A stretch of 64,000 nucleotides of DNA from Schaalia turicensis ACS-279-V-Col4 (GTDB lineage: Bacteria; Actinomycetota; Actinomycetes; Actinomycetales; Actinomycetaceae): assembly GCF_000296505.1 (NCBI RefSeq), contig NZ_JH815209.1, positions 636,341 through 700,340 of the forward strand, given 5' to 3'. The notes beneath the pieces are model-generated. The model was not told the DNA's origin. It saw only the letters and a list, made by a program, of their open reading frames with translations, and ran no database searches. Positions 9,671-18,192 of the stretch are shown piece after piece. How positions within the stretch are numbered: the stretch's first letter is position 1; every line of letters begins with the position of its first letter. The position numbers and the translations under genes are program-made.

Positions 9671-10577
9671 AGAGTCGCTTTTCTGCGATTACTACTCGCA
9701 ATGGATTAGCGTCTACAAAGAAGGGGCCATCCGTGAGGTCACCATGGGAAAGTACCGTCTCACGCAGTCTTGGCTAGCCAAACTGATTCCAGACCTGAAG
9801 ATAAAAGATCTGGACCGGACCTCGTACCAGCAGCTCATTAATGGTTATGCAGAGCACCACGAACGCCAGACAACCATGGACTTCCACCATCAGCTTAAGG
9901 GGGCGATCCTTGACGCAGTTGACGAAGGATTCATTCCCCGCGACCCTACGCGCAAGGCTATTATTAAAGGAAAACAGCCGCGTGCGAAAAAGATCAAGTA
10001 TCTCAATCAGTTTGAGCTTCATGCCATGCTCGGCGACCTTGATTTATCAGGCGGGCCGAGTTGGGATTGGCTTATTCTCGTAGTCGCTAAAACGGGCCTT
10101 CGCTTCTCCGAAGCCCTTGGGCTTACCCCCGAAGACTTTGACTTCGCTCATCAAACGCTTTCGGTGAACAAGACCTGGGATTACAAGAACGGCGGTGGAT
10201 TCGTCCCCACGAAAAACGCCTCCTCGGTGCGGAAGGTTCAACTCGACTGGCAACTCATCATGCAACTTTCTGGGCTACTCAAAGATCTTCCGCCGACTGA
10301 GCCCATATTTGCGAAGGGAAAGGTCTATAACTCGACGGCTAACAGCGTTTTAGCGCGCCACTGCAAAAATGTTGGCGTGCCTGCCATATCCGTCCACGGG
10401 TTGCGGCATACACATGCATCACTTTTGCTGTTCGCTGGCGTATCCATCGCCAGCGTATCCCGAAGGCTCGGGCATGCAAGCATGACCACCACTCAGGAAA
10501 CCTATCTGCACGTCATCCAAGAGCTCGAGAACAAGGACATTGACATCGTCATGAGGGCTCTTTCGACTCTTATTTAA
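9651..10577 (+). CDS. tyrosine recombinase (hsdS invertase candidate)
   Basis: At 308 aa this is a phage-integrase-family recombinase with all the expected catalytic residues: Arg151 (TGLRFSEAL), Lys188 (PTKNAS), His249 and Arg252 (HGLRHTH), His275 (LGHASMT) and nucleophile Tyr285 (ETYLHV). The N-terminal 110 residues form a SAM-like core-binding domain. The gene lies between two hsdS genes in opposite orientation and inside two inverted-repeat pairs. This is the arrangement of known phase-variable type I loci with a dedicated recombinase (the pneumococcal SpnIII locus with creX/psrA is the model). Its job is probably DNA inversion at the hsdS repeats. The start at 9651 follows a GAGGG sequence. 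Its stop overlaps the stop of the convergent hsdS. Confidence 0.85.
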   Translation: MPISINEESLFCDYYSQWISVYKEGAIREVTMGKYRLTQSWLAKLIPDLKIKDLDRTSYQQLINGYAEHHERQTTMDFHHQLKGAILDAVDEGFIPRDPTRKAIIKGKQPRAKKIKYLNQFELHAMLGDLDLSGGPSWDWLILVVAKTGLRFSEALGLTPEDFDFAHQTLSVNKTWDYKNGGGFVPTKNASSVRKVQLDWQLIMQLSGLLKDLPPTEPIFAKGKVYNSTANSVLARHCKNVGVPAISVHGLRHTHASLLLFAGVSIASVSRRLGHASMTTTQETYLHVIQELENKDIDIVMRALSTLI

Positions 10578-11206
10578 CCTGTATCAGCAAATCGTGGCTC
10601 ACGCTGATGAAGGGTGATGAGGCGGTCGATCTCACTCAACGCCGCGCCTATGGCAGTTTGCTCCGACAAGCCAGGAAATCTTACTTGTGTATCTTGCAGT
10701 GCGGCCTTTGAAACGGAAATCACCTTGATCCCCTGCATTAAGGGAAGAAGCTGTCTGTGGTATGCATCGGAATTAAGGTAGTGCCCCAGGTAACCCGCCC
10801 CAAAGGGGAACCGAGGCCGCGCCGGTATCGTATGTAACCCCGAGATAGTTGGCTCTTTGGGTAGTTTCCGCAGTTCAACACACTTGCCAGCCGCTTCGTC
10901 CTCTGCTGTGTCGGCGAAAATGACATCACCTTCGCGAAGTATCGACCCAGCAAATTTGGGAAGCACTGTATCGTCGGTAATGAACGGCAAATCGCTTCGT
11001 TCGCCATCGAGGCAATCACCGAACTTAATAAGAATATCTCCGTAATGAACATTGCGAGCAGTGCCATTCTCGCCATTCAAACCAGCGCGTGAAAGAGTGT
11101 TGTTCTTCAAGAACTCGAAGCAGTCTCCTAACTTACGCTGTTCCCAAGGGTCAGTGAAACCCTTGAACCTGATCTTTGGTTTTCTGCTCTCCACGTTACT
11201 CACCAC
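10574..11206 (-). CDS. hsdS: type I restriction-modification specificity subunit, half-size HsdS
   Basis: The protein has 210 aa and one recognition domain, between WEQRKLGD near residue 21 and DRLITLHQRE near the C-terminus. It starts at GTG 11206, immediately after the hsdM stop, so the two are translationally coupled. It selects the DNA sequence methylated by HsdM. Full HsdS proteins carry two such domains. A half-subunit is expected to dimerise and recognise a symmetric bipartite site, as shown for engineered half-HsdS proteins. The 19-base (11130-11148) and 35-base (10594-10628) inverted repeats shared with the cassette at 9008-9670 make this the expressed, exchangeable position. Confidence 0.87.
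   Translation of the reverse strand: MVSNVESRKPKIRFKGFTDPWEQRKLGDCFEFLKNNTLSRAGLNGENGTARNVHYGDILIKFGDCLDGERSDLPFITDDTVLPKFAGSILREGDVIFADTAEDEAAGKCVELRKLPKEPTISGLHTIPARPRFPFGAGYLGHYLNSDAYHRQLLPLMQGIKVISVSKAALQDTQVRFPGLSEQTAIGAALSEIDRLITLHQREPRFADTG
10594..10628 (-). repeat. inner 35-bp perfect inverted repeat, right copy
   Basis: Exact reverse complement of 9592-9626, lying in the 3' end of hsdS. Confidence 0.9.
11130..11148 (-). repeat. outer 19-bp inverted repeat, right copy
   Basis: Exact reverse complement of 9114-9132, at the N-terminal border of the HsdS recognition domain. Confidence 0.8.
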
Positions 11207-13801
11207 TTACTCACCACCAAGGAGCTTCTGAAGCTCAGCCAGTCCGGCCATGTCGAACTCGTCTCCCACGAGGTTGTCGATCATGGTGGAAAGCTCCCTC
11301 TCGCTCGCCTCGATCTGCTCGCTGAGGTCTTTCAGCGTCGTTTCGTATTTGGAGCTGAGGGCGTCTACCTTCGAGGCCAGGTCATCAACGAGGACGCTTG
11401 GCATTCCGTACACGGCGTTTGCGAACGGCGCAATCCATTTCTTGGAGAGAAGCTCTTGGACTTGCTCGTCAGTCAACGCTTCAATGGTCTCCTTGCATGA
11501 TGCATGAAGCTCGGCCCCGGCAGTCTTGATCTGACCCTTGAGCTTCTTCTGCTCATCGATGAGATCCTGGACGCGTTTCAGCGTTGCGACATAGCCCTTG
11601 AGCTCGGGATCTGTTTTGACCTCAGCAGCAAGAGCCTTCGCGAGTTTCTTGACCTCGGCGACCTTCCACGCCGCATTGTCGTCGTCGAGCGCCTCCGAGA
11701 GGGCCTCGCGCTCCTCTTCGGAGAGCTCCTCGGCGCTTTGGTCGATGTCGGACGTGCATGCGCTCAGCTGTTCTTCCAGTGCCTTGATCGCATCGGATTG
11801 ATCCTTGAGCAGCGTCGCCTCGATCAGATAGAACGGGATGACGCGCCCCTCCCAGCCGTCTTGAACCTCGACTTCCTTGTTGTTCTTCTTCTTGATCACC
11901 ATGTGCGGGTCAACCTTGGTGGCGGCGGACATACCTTCGGTTTGGAGCACCTCCAGGTCGAGAGATACATTCGCTGTCCATGTGTCGTCAAGCGCTTGGT
12001 ATGCAGCATACGGATCGGCAAGCTCGATGCCTTCGAGAGCCTCGAACAGCTTGGAGGCGATCGACTGCTCCATCCTTGCGGCATCTACCGCGCACGGGTC
12101 GGAGACAAGCGCATCGTGGACCCAGTCGATGACGGGCTCCATGCATGCGTTGAACGACTCGCGGTACGCCACCACATCAGGATTTGCCTCAATCGCCGCA
12201 CGGACGTCCTCCACAGCGGGCATCACGTACGCGCCGTCGCCCGCGAAGAGCTGGTCGCGCAGGCTCGGCCAAGCATTCCAATACCGCTCAAGCTCATCGA
12301 CTTCACTAGCGGGAATCCCGCCAAACATGCTCGCATAGATGTCCCAGCTCTCGGGTCTATCCGACGAGTCCACATAGCGCGGGATGTTCAGGTTGTAGTC
12401 GTTGGAGCGGATCTCATCAAGAGAGACGAGACGGCTGAAGCCTTCGACGCTCTTACGTTCACACACGACGTCGGAGATTCGCTTGATGTCACATGCGCGC
12501 AGTTTGTTGTTCTTGCCGACCTTCTCAAAGCCCTTGGAGGCGTCCACGATCAGTACATCGGACTCGTCGCGCTTCTGGCGCAACACCATGATGATTGTGG
12601 GGATACCGGTTCCGAAGAAGATATTGGCCGGCAGGCCGATGATGGCTTGGATATGGCGGTTCTCCAACAGGTTGCGCCTGATCTGGCCCTCCTCACCACC
12701 GCGGAATAACACGCCATGGGGCAGAACGATGCACATGATGCCCTCGGGGCGCAGATGGTAGAGGTCATGCAGGAGGAATGCATAATCGGCCTTGCTTTTG
12801 GGAGCTAAACCGTATGCATAGCGCGGATCAACCTCCTTGTCGGTAGGGTCCCAGCGCTGGGAATACGGCGGGTTAGAGACAACCGCGTCCACATAGAGCG
12901 GGTTGTAAGTACCCGCGGGATCCGACTCGTCGAAGTAGGGCCAGTCATCTTCCAGGGTGTCGCCATTTCGCGCGGTGATGTTTGAGGGAAGGATGCCACG
13001 CATGATCAGGTTCATGCGTGTGAGGTTGTAGGTGTTCTCCTTGAGCTCCTGGGCGAAGTACTTGATGCCGTCCGAGCTGCCCACGCGCTTGGCGACGGCC
13101 TTACCAATGTTAATGAGCAAAGAGCCGGAGCCAGAGGTCGGGTCGCAGATGGAGATCTCGCTCTTCTCCTTGCAGTGCTCAGCCACAATCTCGCTCATGA
13201 GCTGGCTAACTTCGTGGGGCGTGTAGAACTCGCCGGCCTTCTTGCCGGCGTTCGCGGCGAAGTTGGAGATGAGGTATTCGTAGATGAAGCCCAGGACGTC
13301 GTAGTCAGCACGGCCACCCATGGGGATATCCTTGATAGTGTCCAGCAGGTCACGGATGGCCTTCGTTTGAGCGGCGGCGTTCTCGCCGATCTTGGACAGG
13401 CCGGTCTCAAGAGTCTCGAAGATACCCTCGAACACCTTCTTGTGAGCCGGGTTAATGTTGCGATTGAAGGCCGAGATGGAGGTTCGCACGTCGTCGACGG
13501 AGAACTTACGACTTGTGTCTGCGAACTCCTCGGACAGCCAGGTGGAGAAGAGGCTCTCGTGTCTGATGAAGTAGCCGATGTTCTTCCGGATGTACTCAAC
13601 AGTCTCGCGGTCGTCCTCGGAAAGCGCTCGGATGTCCTCGTCCTCGAAGTCGTGCGCCTTGCACCAGCGAATCTCTGTTTCCGACAGGAACTTATAGAAG
13701 ATGAAGCCCAGGATGTAGTCCTTGTACTCGTTAGCCTCGATCTTGGAGCGCATCTTGTTGGCTGACTCCCAGATCTTCGATGCGAGCTGATGCTTGTTCA
13801 T
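11207..13801 (-). CDS. hsdM: type I restriction-modification methyltransferase subunit HsdM
   Basis: The product is an N6-adenine DNA methyltransferase of 864 aa. It has an HsdM N-terminal helical domain (1-160), the SAM-binding motif DPTSGSGS at 220-227 and the catalytic motif NPPY at 310-313. A long C-terminal region after about 480 includes a charged coiled-coil stretch (about 660-850). The length exceeds the common 500-520 aa form but fits the larger HsdM class. It sits third in an operon: RHH protein, GIY-YIG protein, hsdM, hsdS. The start at 13801 directly follows the upstream stop. No hsdR gene is visible in the window, so the complex may methylate without cutting, or use another nuclease. 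Confidence 0.93.
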   Translation of the reverse strand: MNKHQLASKIWESANKMRSKIEANEYKDYILGFIFYKFLSETEIRWCKAHDFEDEDIRALSEDDRETVEYIRKNIGYFIRHESLFSTWLSEEFADTSRKFSVDDVRTSISAFNRNINPAHKKVFEGIFETLETGLSKIGENAAAQTKAIRDLLDTIKDIPMGGRADYDVLGFIYEYLISNFAANAGKKAGEFYTPHEVSQLMSEIVAEHCKEKSEISICDPTSGSGSLLINIGKAVAKRVGSSDGIKYFAQELKENTYNLTRMNLIMRGILPSNITARNGDTLEDDWPYFDESDPAGTYNPLYVDAVVSNPPYSQRWDPTDKEVDPRYAYGLAPKSKADYAFLLHDLYHLRPEGIMCIVLPHGVLFRGGEEGQIRRNLLENRHIQAIIGLPANIFFGTGIPTIIMVLRQKRDESDVLIVDASKGFEKVGKNNKLRACDIKRISDVVCERKSVEGFSRLVSLDEIRSNDYNLNIPRYVDSSDRPESWDIYASMFGGIPASEVDELERYWNAWPSLRDQLFAGDGAYVMPAVEDVRAAIEANPDVVAYRESFNACMEPVIDWVHDALVSDPCAVDAARMEQSIASKLFEALEGIELADPYAAYQALDDTWTANVSLDLEVLQTEGMSAATKVDPHMVIKKKNNKEVEVQDGWEGRVIPFYLIEATLLKDQSDAIKALEEQLSACTSDIDQSAEELSEEEREALSEALDDDNAAWKVAEVKKLAKALAAEVKTDPELKGYVATLKRVQDLIDEQKKLKGQIKTAGAELHASCKETIEALTDEQVQELLSKKWIAPFANAVYGMPSVLVDDLASKVDALSSKYETTLKDLSEQIEASERELSTMIDNLVGDEFDMAGLAELQKLLGGE

Positions 13802-14374
13802 CTACCCCATTCCCTTCCTGTAGACAGCTTCTAGTGTGTCGCCGCTAGTGTTTATCCATTCTGTCCAGCCGTTTCGCCTTCCGCCCAACGCGAATACGGC
13901 AGTGGCACTGGGAGAATTGAATTCGAGATTGTCTTCGAGGATCGAAGATTCCTCTTTATCAGGGCCTATCTGGGAGTGAGGAATGTTCGCGTTGTCCGTT
14001 TCGTATGAGCCGTGGGAAGTGATGGAAGAAATCGATGTTGCCTCAAGAGCGTCGAGGACACCTCTGTCGATGCTGGCCTCGTGGTCCAGGAATATGATGG
14101 CCCTGTTCCAGATTGATTTCCTTGCCTTGTGCGCGTCCAATCGGGTCACGCCTTGAGTTGTCTGGCCCGTGTAAACGCGGTTTAGGTTCCCGTGGTCTTC
14201 ATCGAGAAGGTAGCAGATCCCTCGAGGCGGGATATCCGGCAACTGTTTGGCCTCTAGGAGATTATCCCTGGGGATAACGCTGGTCACCAGAGACTCACCC
14301 TCGACACGGCAGATGCGAATGCCGTCAAGATCGCCTCCGATGAGCTGCATTGTGCTGGTTTCGAGGCTAATCAT
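13802..14374 (-). CDS. GIY-YIG nuclease-fold protein in hsd operon
   Basis: The 190-aa protein has a central segment typical of a GIY-YIG domain: GICYLLDED near residue 51, RVYTGQTTQGVTRLDAH, then KSIWNRAIIF. This order matches the GIY...YIG strands, the catalytic Arg helix and a Trp/Ile strand. Such proteins are found beside type I systems in other bacteria. It starts by an ATGA overlap with the upstream RHH gene and ends directly at the hsdM start, so it is co-expressed with the methyltransferase. It might be an accessory nuclease or a regulator; nothing here proves catalytic activity. The C-terminal 70 residues have no assigned fold. Confidence 0.68.
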   Translation of the reverse strand: MISLETSTMQLIGGDLDGIRICRVEGESLVTSVIPRDNLLEAKQLPDIPPRGICYLLDEDHGNLNRVYTGQTTQGVTRLDAHKARKSIWNRAIIFLDHEASIDRGVLDALEATSISSITSHGSYETDNANIPHSQIGPDKEESSILEDNLEFNSPSATAVFALGGRRNGWTEWINTSGDTLEAVYRKGMG

Positions 14375-14589
14375 CGCGTCACCTCCTCAGCCCAATCAGC
14401 AAGTTGTGCGATAAGCCCGGCTCGGACCATCGCACTGAAGTTCGTCCCTTGGAGTGCAGCTGCGGCCTTTGCAGCATCACGTAAGTTCTCGGGAAGCCTG
14501 ATGGTAATGGCAACCTGCTCACCTTGTGCGAGGTATTGCTGTATTTCAGCAGGATCAGCACCATTCTTCACTAGCTCTATGTAACTCAT
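14371..14589 (-). CDS. small ribbon-helix-helix-like protein heading hsd operon
   Basis: The ATG at 14589 is preferred over 14607 because GGGAG lies 6 bases upstream of it. The 72-aa product contains QVAITIRLPENLRDAAKAAAALQGTNFSAMVRAGL, which looks like an RHH/CopG strand followed by two helices. It overlaps the GIY-YIG gene by ATGA. A DNA-binding autorepressor of the operon, or the antitoxin of a pair with the GIY-YIG protein, are both possible. Neither is shown by the sequence. Confidence 0.65.
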   Translation of the reverse strand: MSYIELVKNGADPAEIQQYLAQGEQVAITIRLPENLRDAAKAAAALQGTNFSAMVRAGLIAQLADWAEEVTR

Positions 14590-15067
14590 CGAATGCTCCC
14601 GAAACATTACTTTTGCAATACAAGATATTTTAACTCAAAGCAAACACCGCACAACATCGTTAGCGCGACATTCGACGACGAACGCTTTCGAAGCCTTAGC
14701 GCGCCTTAGCGTGCGCCAGAGATTCGCGGTGCAACCTAGTAAACGAGCTGACGGAGCGGAGGAAGGAATTCGCGCCCTTCGGAATAGGGCTCCTCATGGG
14801 GCTCCTCACGCTCACGGCCTACGCCTGCTGCGCCGCCGGCGACGACAGGGATTGAGCACGGCGTAAACAACAAGCAGCAACCGAATTCATCGCCCAAAAC
14901 CTCTCATAACGCGGAAGCATCCATGCTTTTTGGCATCTATAAGACGCCAACACCCACTGTCTGACATGCGCCCGTCACATACGGTGGAATAATCACGAAC
15001 GAAGCAGGTCCCACGCGAGAATTACATCCCCTACAGAGAATGCAGTTCTCGAAACCAGGAGGCGAAG
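14590..15067. other. intergenic region between hsd operon and EcsC-serpin gene
   Basis: No convincing gene is seen in these 478 bases. The left part is AT-rich and should hold the hsd operon promoter reading left. The right part should hold the promoter of the gene at 15068. Base composition changes here from moderate GC (hsd locus) to high GC, which makes it a plausible module junction. Confidence 0.4.
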
Positions 15068-17458
15068 ATGGACGACGAAATAGTCGATTCGGGCCATATG
15101 AAGAAAGGCGGCCTTTTAGACAGGTTGGTAGCCGGCGTTGCAGATGCCGCGGATGCGGGTGCAAAAGCCGTGAATGCCGGCGCCGAGGCGATCAAGGCCG
15201 GAGCAAAAAAGACCCACCAGGCATTCGGGGGCGAATACGGAGAGGTATTCGAGGGAAACCTCGTCGGCGAGGACGGCTCGTATATCATGCCGGACCCCGC
15301 GCTCGACGAGCGAGAGTTCAACGAGATTGAAACCCTCGCGAAACGCTACGAGAAGCTTACATCGCCCGGCACACTCGCGAAGGCTGGTAAGCAGATCGGC
15401 GAGGCGGTGCCCGCGCCCATGAAGGCCCTCGCCAATAAGGCTGGGAAGGCCGCGAAGGACGCTCTCAACGGGTTAACCGAGCAGGAACTTATGGCAAACG
15501 CCATCAAGGCGGCAGCAGAGGGATTCGGGGAACTCGAGAAGCAGGCGGCGAAGGCGAGCGTCAGCAGGGAGTACGTCATTTCCCGTATCAACGAGGGCAA
15601 GCAGGAACAGAAGGTCTCCTCGCTCTCCGAGATATGCCTGCTGCGCGCCTACGACGTCGCCGCAGTGTCCGCGAACGAAAGGCTGCACCACATGGGCATA
15701 GCCCTCGCCGAAGGCGGAGGCACGGGCGCCGCGGGCTTCTGGGGTCTGCCCGCCAACCTCGTCCTCAGCATGCTCATCTATTTCAGGGCCGTCCAGTCAG
15801 TCGCCATGTTCTACGGCTACGACGTCAAAGACGACCCGTCCGAGCTCGTCATCGCGAGCGAGGTGTTCAAGAGCGCCCTCGCTCCCAAGGCCAAAGTCGA
15901 CGCCTCGAGCGAGTATATCGGCAAGGCCCTCGTCTACGCGGAAGCGGCAGTGGTCAAGCAGACCGCGAAGAAGGGCTGGTCGGCGATGGTCGAGCAGGGC
16001 GGCGCCGCCCTCGCGATAGCCCAGATCCGCGCGCTTGCCAACGGCGCTGCCCGCAAGGCGGTCGAGAACGGCGGCAAGAAGGCGCTCGAGGCTGGAGTGT
16101 TCAAGAAGGCGCTCACCCAGATCGGGCAGAAGATGACGCTCGAGACCGTCGGGAAGATGGTCCCCGTCATCGGCGCGGGCTTCGGGGCGCTGTTCGACAG
16201 CGCGCAGATGAAGAGAATCCTGGATTTCGCGGACCTCTTCTACCACAAGCGCTTCATCGTCGAGAAGGACCAGCGCGCCCGAGCCCTCGCGGAAAGGGGA
16301 CCCGAGCCGTCAGTGTCCGATAGCCCCGCGGAGATGAAAGAAATCGCCTTGGCGCCCAGCCCAGAACAGGGGCTCGACTCCATAGCCGCACGGCTTCTCG
16401 AGATCGGTCTCAGAGACGGCAAGAGCTTCGTTTCCTCGCCCGCGTGCCTCCAGGTTGCGCTCGAGGCGCTCGCAAGGGGTGCGGAGGCGGAGACGCTCGC
16501 CGAGATCGATACGGTGCTCGGCGACGCGGATGCGCGAGAAGCCGCCCACGCCGCGCTCTTCGGTGAACCCTCTGAAAGCCTGCCTGACAACTACAGCTTC
16601 ACCATCGGCACGTCAATCTGGGCCGATCCCGACCGAGCGCCGCTTCACGGATCGTACGCAGAGTCGATTAGCGATATGAATGGCAAGGCGGTCGAGGCGA
16701 ACCCCGCCAGCGAAGAAGCTCATTCGCGGATGTCGAGCTGGCTCGCCGAGAACACTGGAGGCAAGTTCACTTCGGCTCCGCAGCTCGATGCCTCGACGAC
16801 GCTCGCCCTCATGAGCGCGATGCGCTTCAAGGACACGTGGATCAACCGTCTGGACGATGAAGAAACGGATATGCTGTTCCATGCCGCCAGCTCCACTCCG
16901 ACCGTCACGATGATGGGCGGGTTCAGCTTCTATGAAGACCTTATCAGGGAAGCGGGCGGCACCGCAGTGACCTGGCACATGGAGTCGGGAGCGCAAGCCG
17001 TGTTTGCCATGCCCGATGAAACGGCCAGCATCGAAGAGTTCATCGGGAGCGGTTCGGCGTGGAGCTTGATCTCCCGATGCCGTGATAGGAAGGGCGTCGA
17101 GCATCCCGAAGGAGGCATCGGGCTTGTCGTCCCCGAGCTCGACCTGAAGACGGAAGGCATGAGTCTCGATTCCACCATGAAGGCCATGGGAGTGCGGCGG
17201 CTCTTCTCGCCCGAGGCCCAGCTCGGCAGCCTCACCGAGGCGGACACAATGCTTGACAGGGCGATACAGAGCTCGATGCTCAAGCTCGACCCCAACGGGG
17301 CCGAGGGCGCAGCTTTCACGCTGTTTGCCTGCCGCGCTGGGGCTCTGCCGATGGACCCGCCCGAGCCCGTCAGGCTCGTCTTCAACCGACCCTTCGTGTT
17401 CGCGCTGTTCAACGATGCCGATGCGCCGCTGTTTGTCGGCGCGTACACGGGAGAATAA
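15068..17458 (+). CDS. EcsC domain-serpin fusion protein
   Basis: The 796-aa product starts at ATG 15068 behind AGGAGG (5 bases between). Residues about 60-415 match the EcsC family, best seen in the glycine-rich amphipathic stretch around GGTGAAGFWGLPANLVLSML and YGYDVKDDPSE. Residues about 431-796 form a serpin: an N-terminal helix with FVSSP, the LMSAMRFKDTW core segment, and the C-terminal FNRPFVFALF...PLFVGAYTGE. The hinge before the reactive loop (about 743-751, GAEGAAFT) is small-residue rich, as in inhibitory serpins, so protease trapping is plausible. No signal peptide is seen, so action is probably intracellular or at the inner membrane face. The N-terminal Ala/Lys-rich helix (about 18-50) is amphipathic. 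I know of no described EcsC-serpin system. The target protease is unknown. Confidence 0.85.
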   Translation: MDDEIVDSGHMKKGGLLDRLVAGVADAADAGAKAVNAGAEAIKAGAKKTHQAFGGEYGEVFEGNLVGEDGSYIMPDPALDEREFNEIETLAKRYEKLTSPGTLAKAGKQIGEAVPAPMKALANKAGKAAKDALNGLTEQELMANAIKAAAEGFGELEKQAAKASVSREYVISRINEGKQEQKVSSLSEICLLRAYDVAAVSANERLHHMGIALAEGGGTGAAGFWGLPANLVLSMLIYFRAVQSVAMFYGYDVKDDPSELVIASEVFKSALAPKAKVDASSEYIGKALVYAEAAVVKQTAKKGWSAMVEQGGAALAIAQIRALANGAARKAVENGGKKALEAGVFKKALTQIGQKMTLETVGKMVPVIGAGFGALFDSAQMKRILDFADLFYHKRFIVEKDQRARALAERGPEPSVSDSPAEMKEIALAPSPEQGLDSIAARLLEIGLRDGKSFVSSPACLQVALEALARGAEAETLAEIDTVLGDADAREAAHAALFGEPSESLPDNYSFTIGTSIWADPDRAPLHGSYAESISDMNGKAVEANPASEEAHSRMSSWLAENTGGKFTSAPQLDASTTLALMSAMRFKDTWINRLDDEETDMLFHAASSTPTVTMMGGFSFYEDLIREAGGTAVTWHMESGAQAVFAMPDETASIEEFIGSGSAWSLISRCRDRKGVEHPEGGIGLVVPELDLKTEGMSLDSTMKAMGVRRLFSPEAQLGSLTEADTMLDRAIQSSMLKLDPNGAEGAAFTLFACRAGALPMDPPEPVRLVFNRPFVFALFNDADAPLFVGAYTGE

Positions 17459-17469
17459 ACCACCCGTTT

Positions 17470-17511
17470 AACGAATAAGGTCCCATGCTCGAGCATGGGA
17501 CCTTATTCGTT
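17470..17511. terminator. perfect 42-bp palindromic terminator
   Basis: A perfect palindrome centred between 17490 and 17491 (21-base arms) starts 12 bases after the EcsC-serpin stop and is followed by TTT. It can terminate this gene and also leftward transcription from the mob operon. Confidence 0.8.
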
Positions 17512-17590
17512 TTCCTGCTTTCCGAGGTTGCTTCCACACGGTTTTCGTTTCCTCTTCTCACATCACCCACTTGAACACAGCGCGGAACAG

Positions 17591-17653
17591 TCAGACGAAA
17601 AAGCCCAGCGTGACCTTCAGCGCCGCCTTGAGGAACCTACCAAACCTCTTCAT
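17591..17653 (-). CDS. possible 20-aa cationic amphipathic peptide
   Basis: A short frame, ATG at 17653 to TGA at 17591, encodes MKRFGRFLKAALKVTLGFFV. It overlaps the end of the upstream mob-operon gene and has only a weak GGGGTGA ribosome site. The alternation of basic and hydrophobic residues would form a membrane-active helix. It may be a genuine small protein or chance. Confidence 0.25.
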   Translation of the reverse strand: MKRFGRFLKAALKVTLGFFV

Positions 17654-18192
17654 CGACGTCACCCCAATCTTCCTTGACCTTGCGGGCGCCCTCCTCGGCG
17701 CCCTCTTCCTTCTCTTCGGCGAGCAGCCTCGCCAGCTCGTCCGGCACGCCCGGGACCTCCGCTCTCCCCAGCGCGCGCTGCAGGTCCCTTATCTGCGACT
17801 TCAGCGGTTTTGAGGGAGGGCCCACGTACTCGCGGTAGCAGGCGCCGATCGCTGCCGCGTCGCACAGGAAGCCGCGCACCCGGGCGAACGCCTCGTCGCC
17901 GTCGAGCAGGATGCGGCCGGGCTTGGGCGAGCTCGGCCTCCGAGGCCAGCATGAAGCGCCAGCCGCGGGACCTGCGCGCCGCCGGGATGCCGTCCGCGGG
18001 CGCGTCGGCGCGCCAGTCGTCGCACACCTGATGCCAGTTCGCCGTGAGCCAGAGCCCCTTCTCGGGCTCCTCCCGCATCTCGAGCTCGAACTCCGTGAGC
18101 ATGTTCGCGCCGGAGAACGGCGACCCCTCCGTGAACGAGAGCGTGTCGAACAGCGTCGTCCTGCCGCCCTCGTACTCTATCCTCACCATCAT
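17637..18192 (-). pseudogene. mob-operon hypothetical gene with apparent frameshift
   Basis: The start at 18192 overlaps the relaxase stop (ATGA), indicating coupling. The first part reads as normal protein (MVRIEYEGGRTTLFDTLSF... to ...ASEAELA). It then turns into Arg/Pro-rich out-of-frame sequence. The next frame continues sensibly from GRILLDGDEAFARVRGF to a charged tail ending DVDEEVW at 17637. Removing one C near 17925-17927 (GGG on the plus strand) restores one protein of about 184 aa. I cannot tell a real mutation from a sequencing error. I do not recognise the family. Confidence 0.55.

Noticed and set aside
11504..12709. A 401-codon rightward frame opposite hsdM
   Set aside because: It is antisense to a clearly coding methyltransferase, has no ribosome site or domain, and is a high-GC shadow frame.
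1..15000. Left attachment site as a second copy of the guaA 3' end
   Set aside because: I looked for TACTCCCACTC and its complement in the left part and found none, so no left border is claimed.
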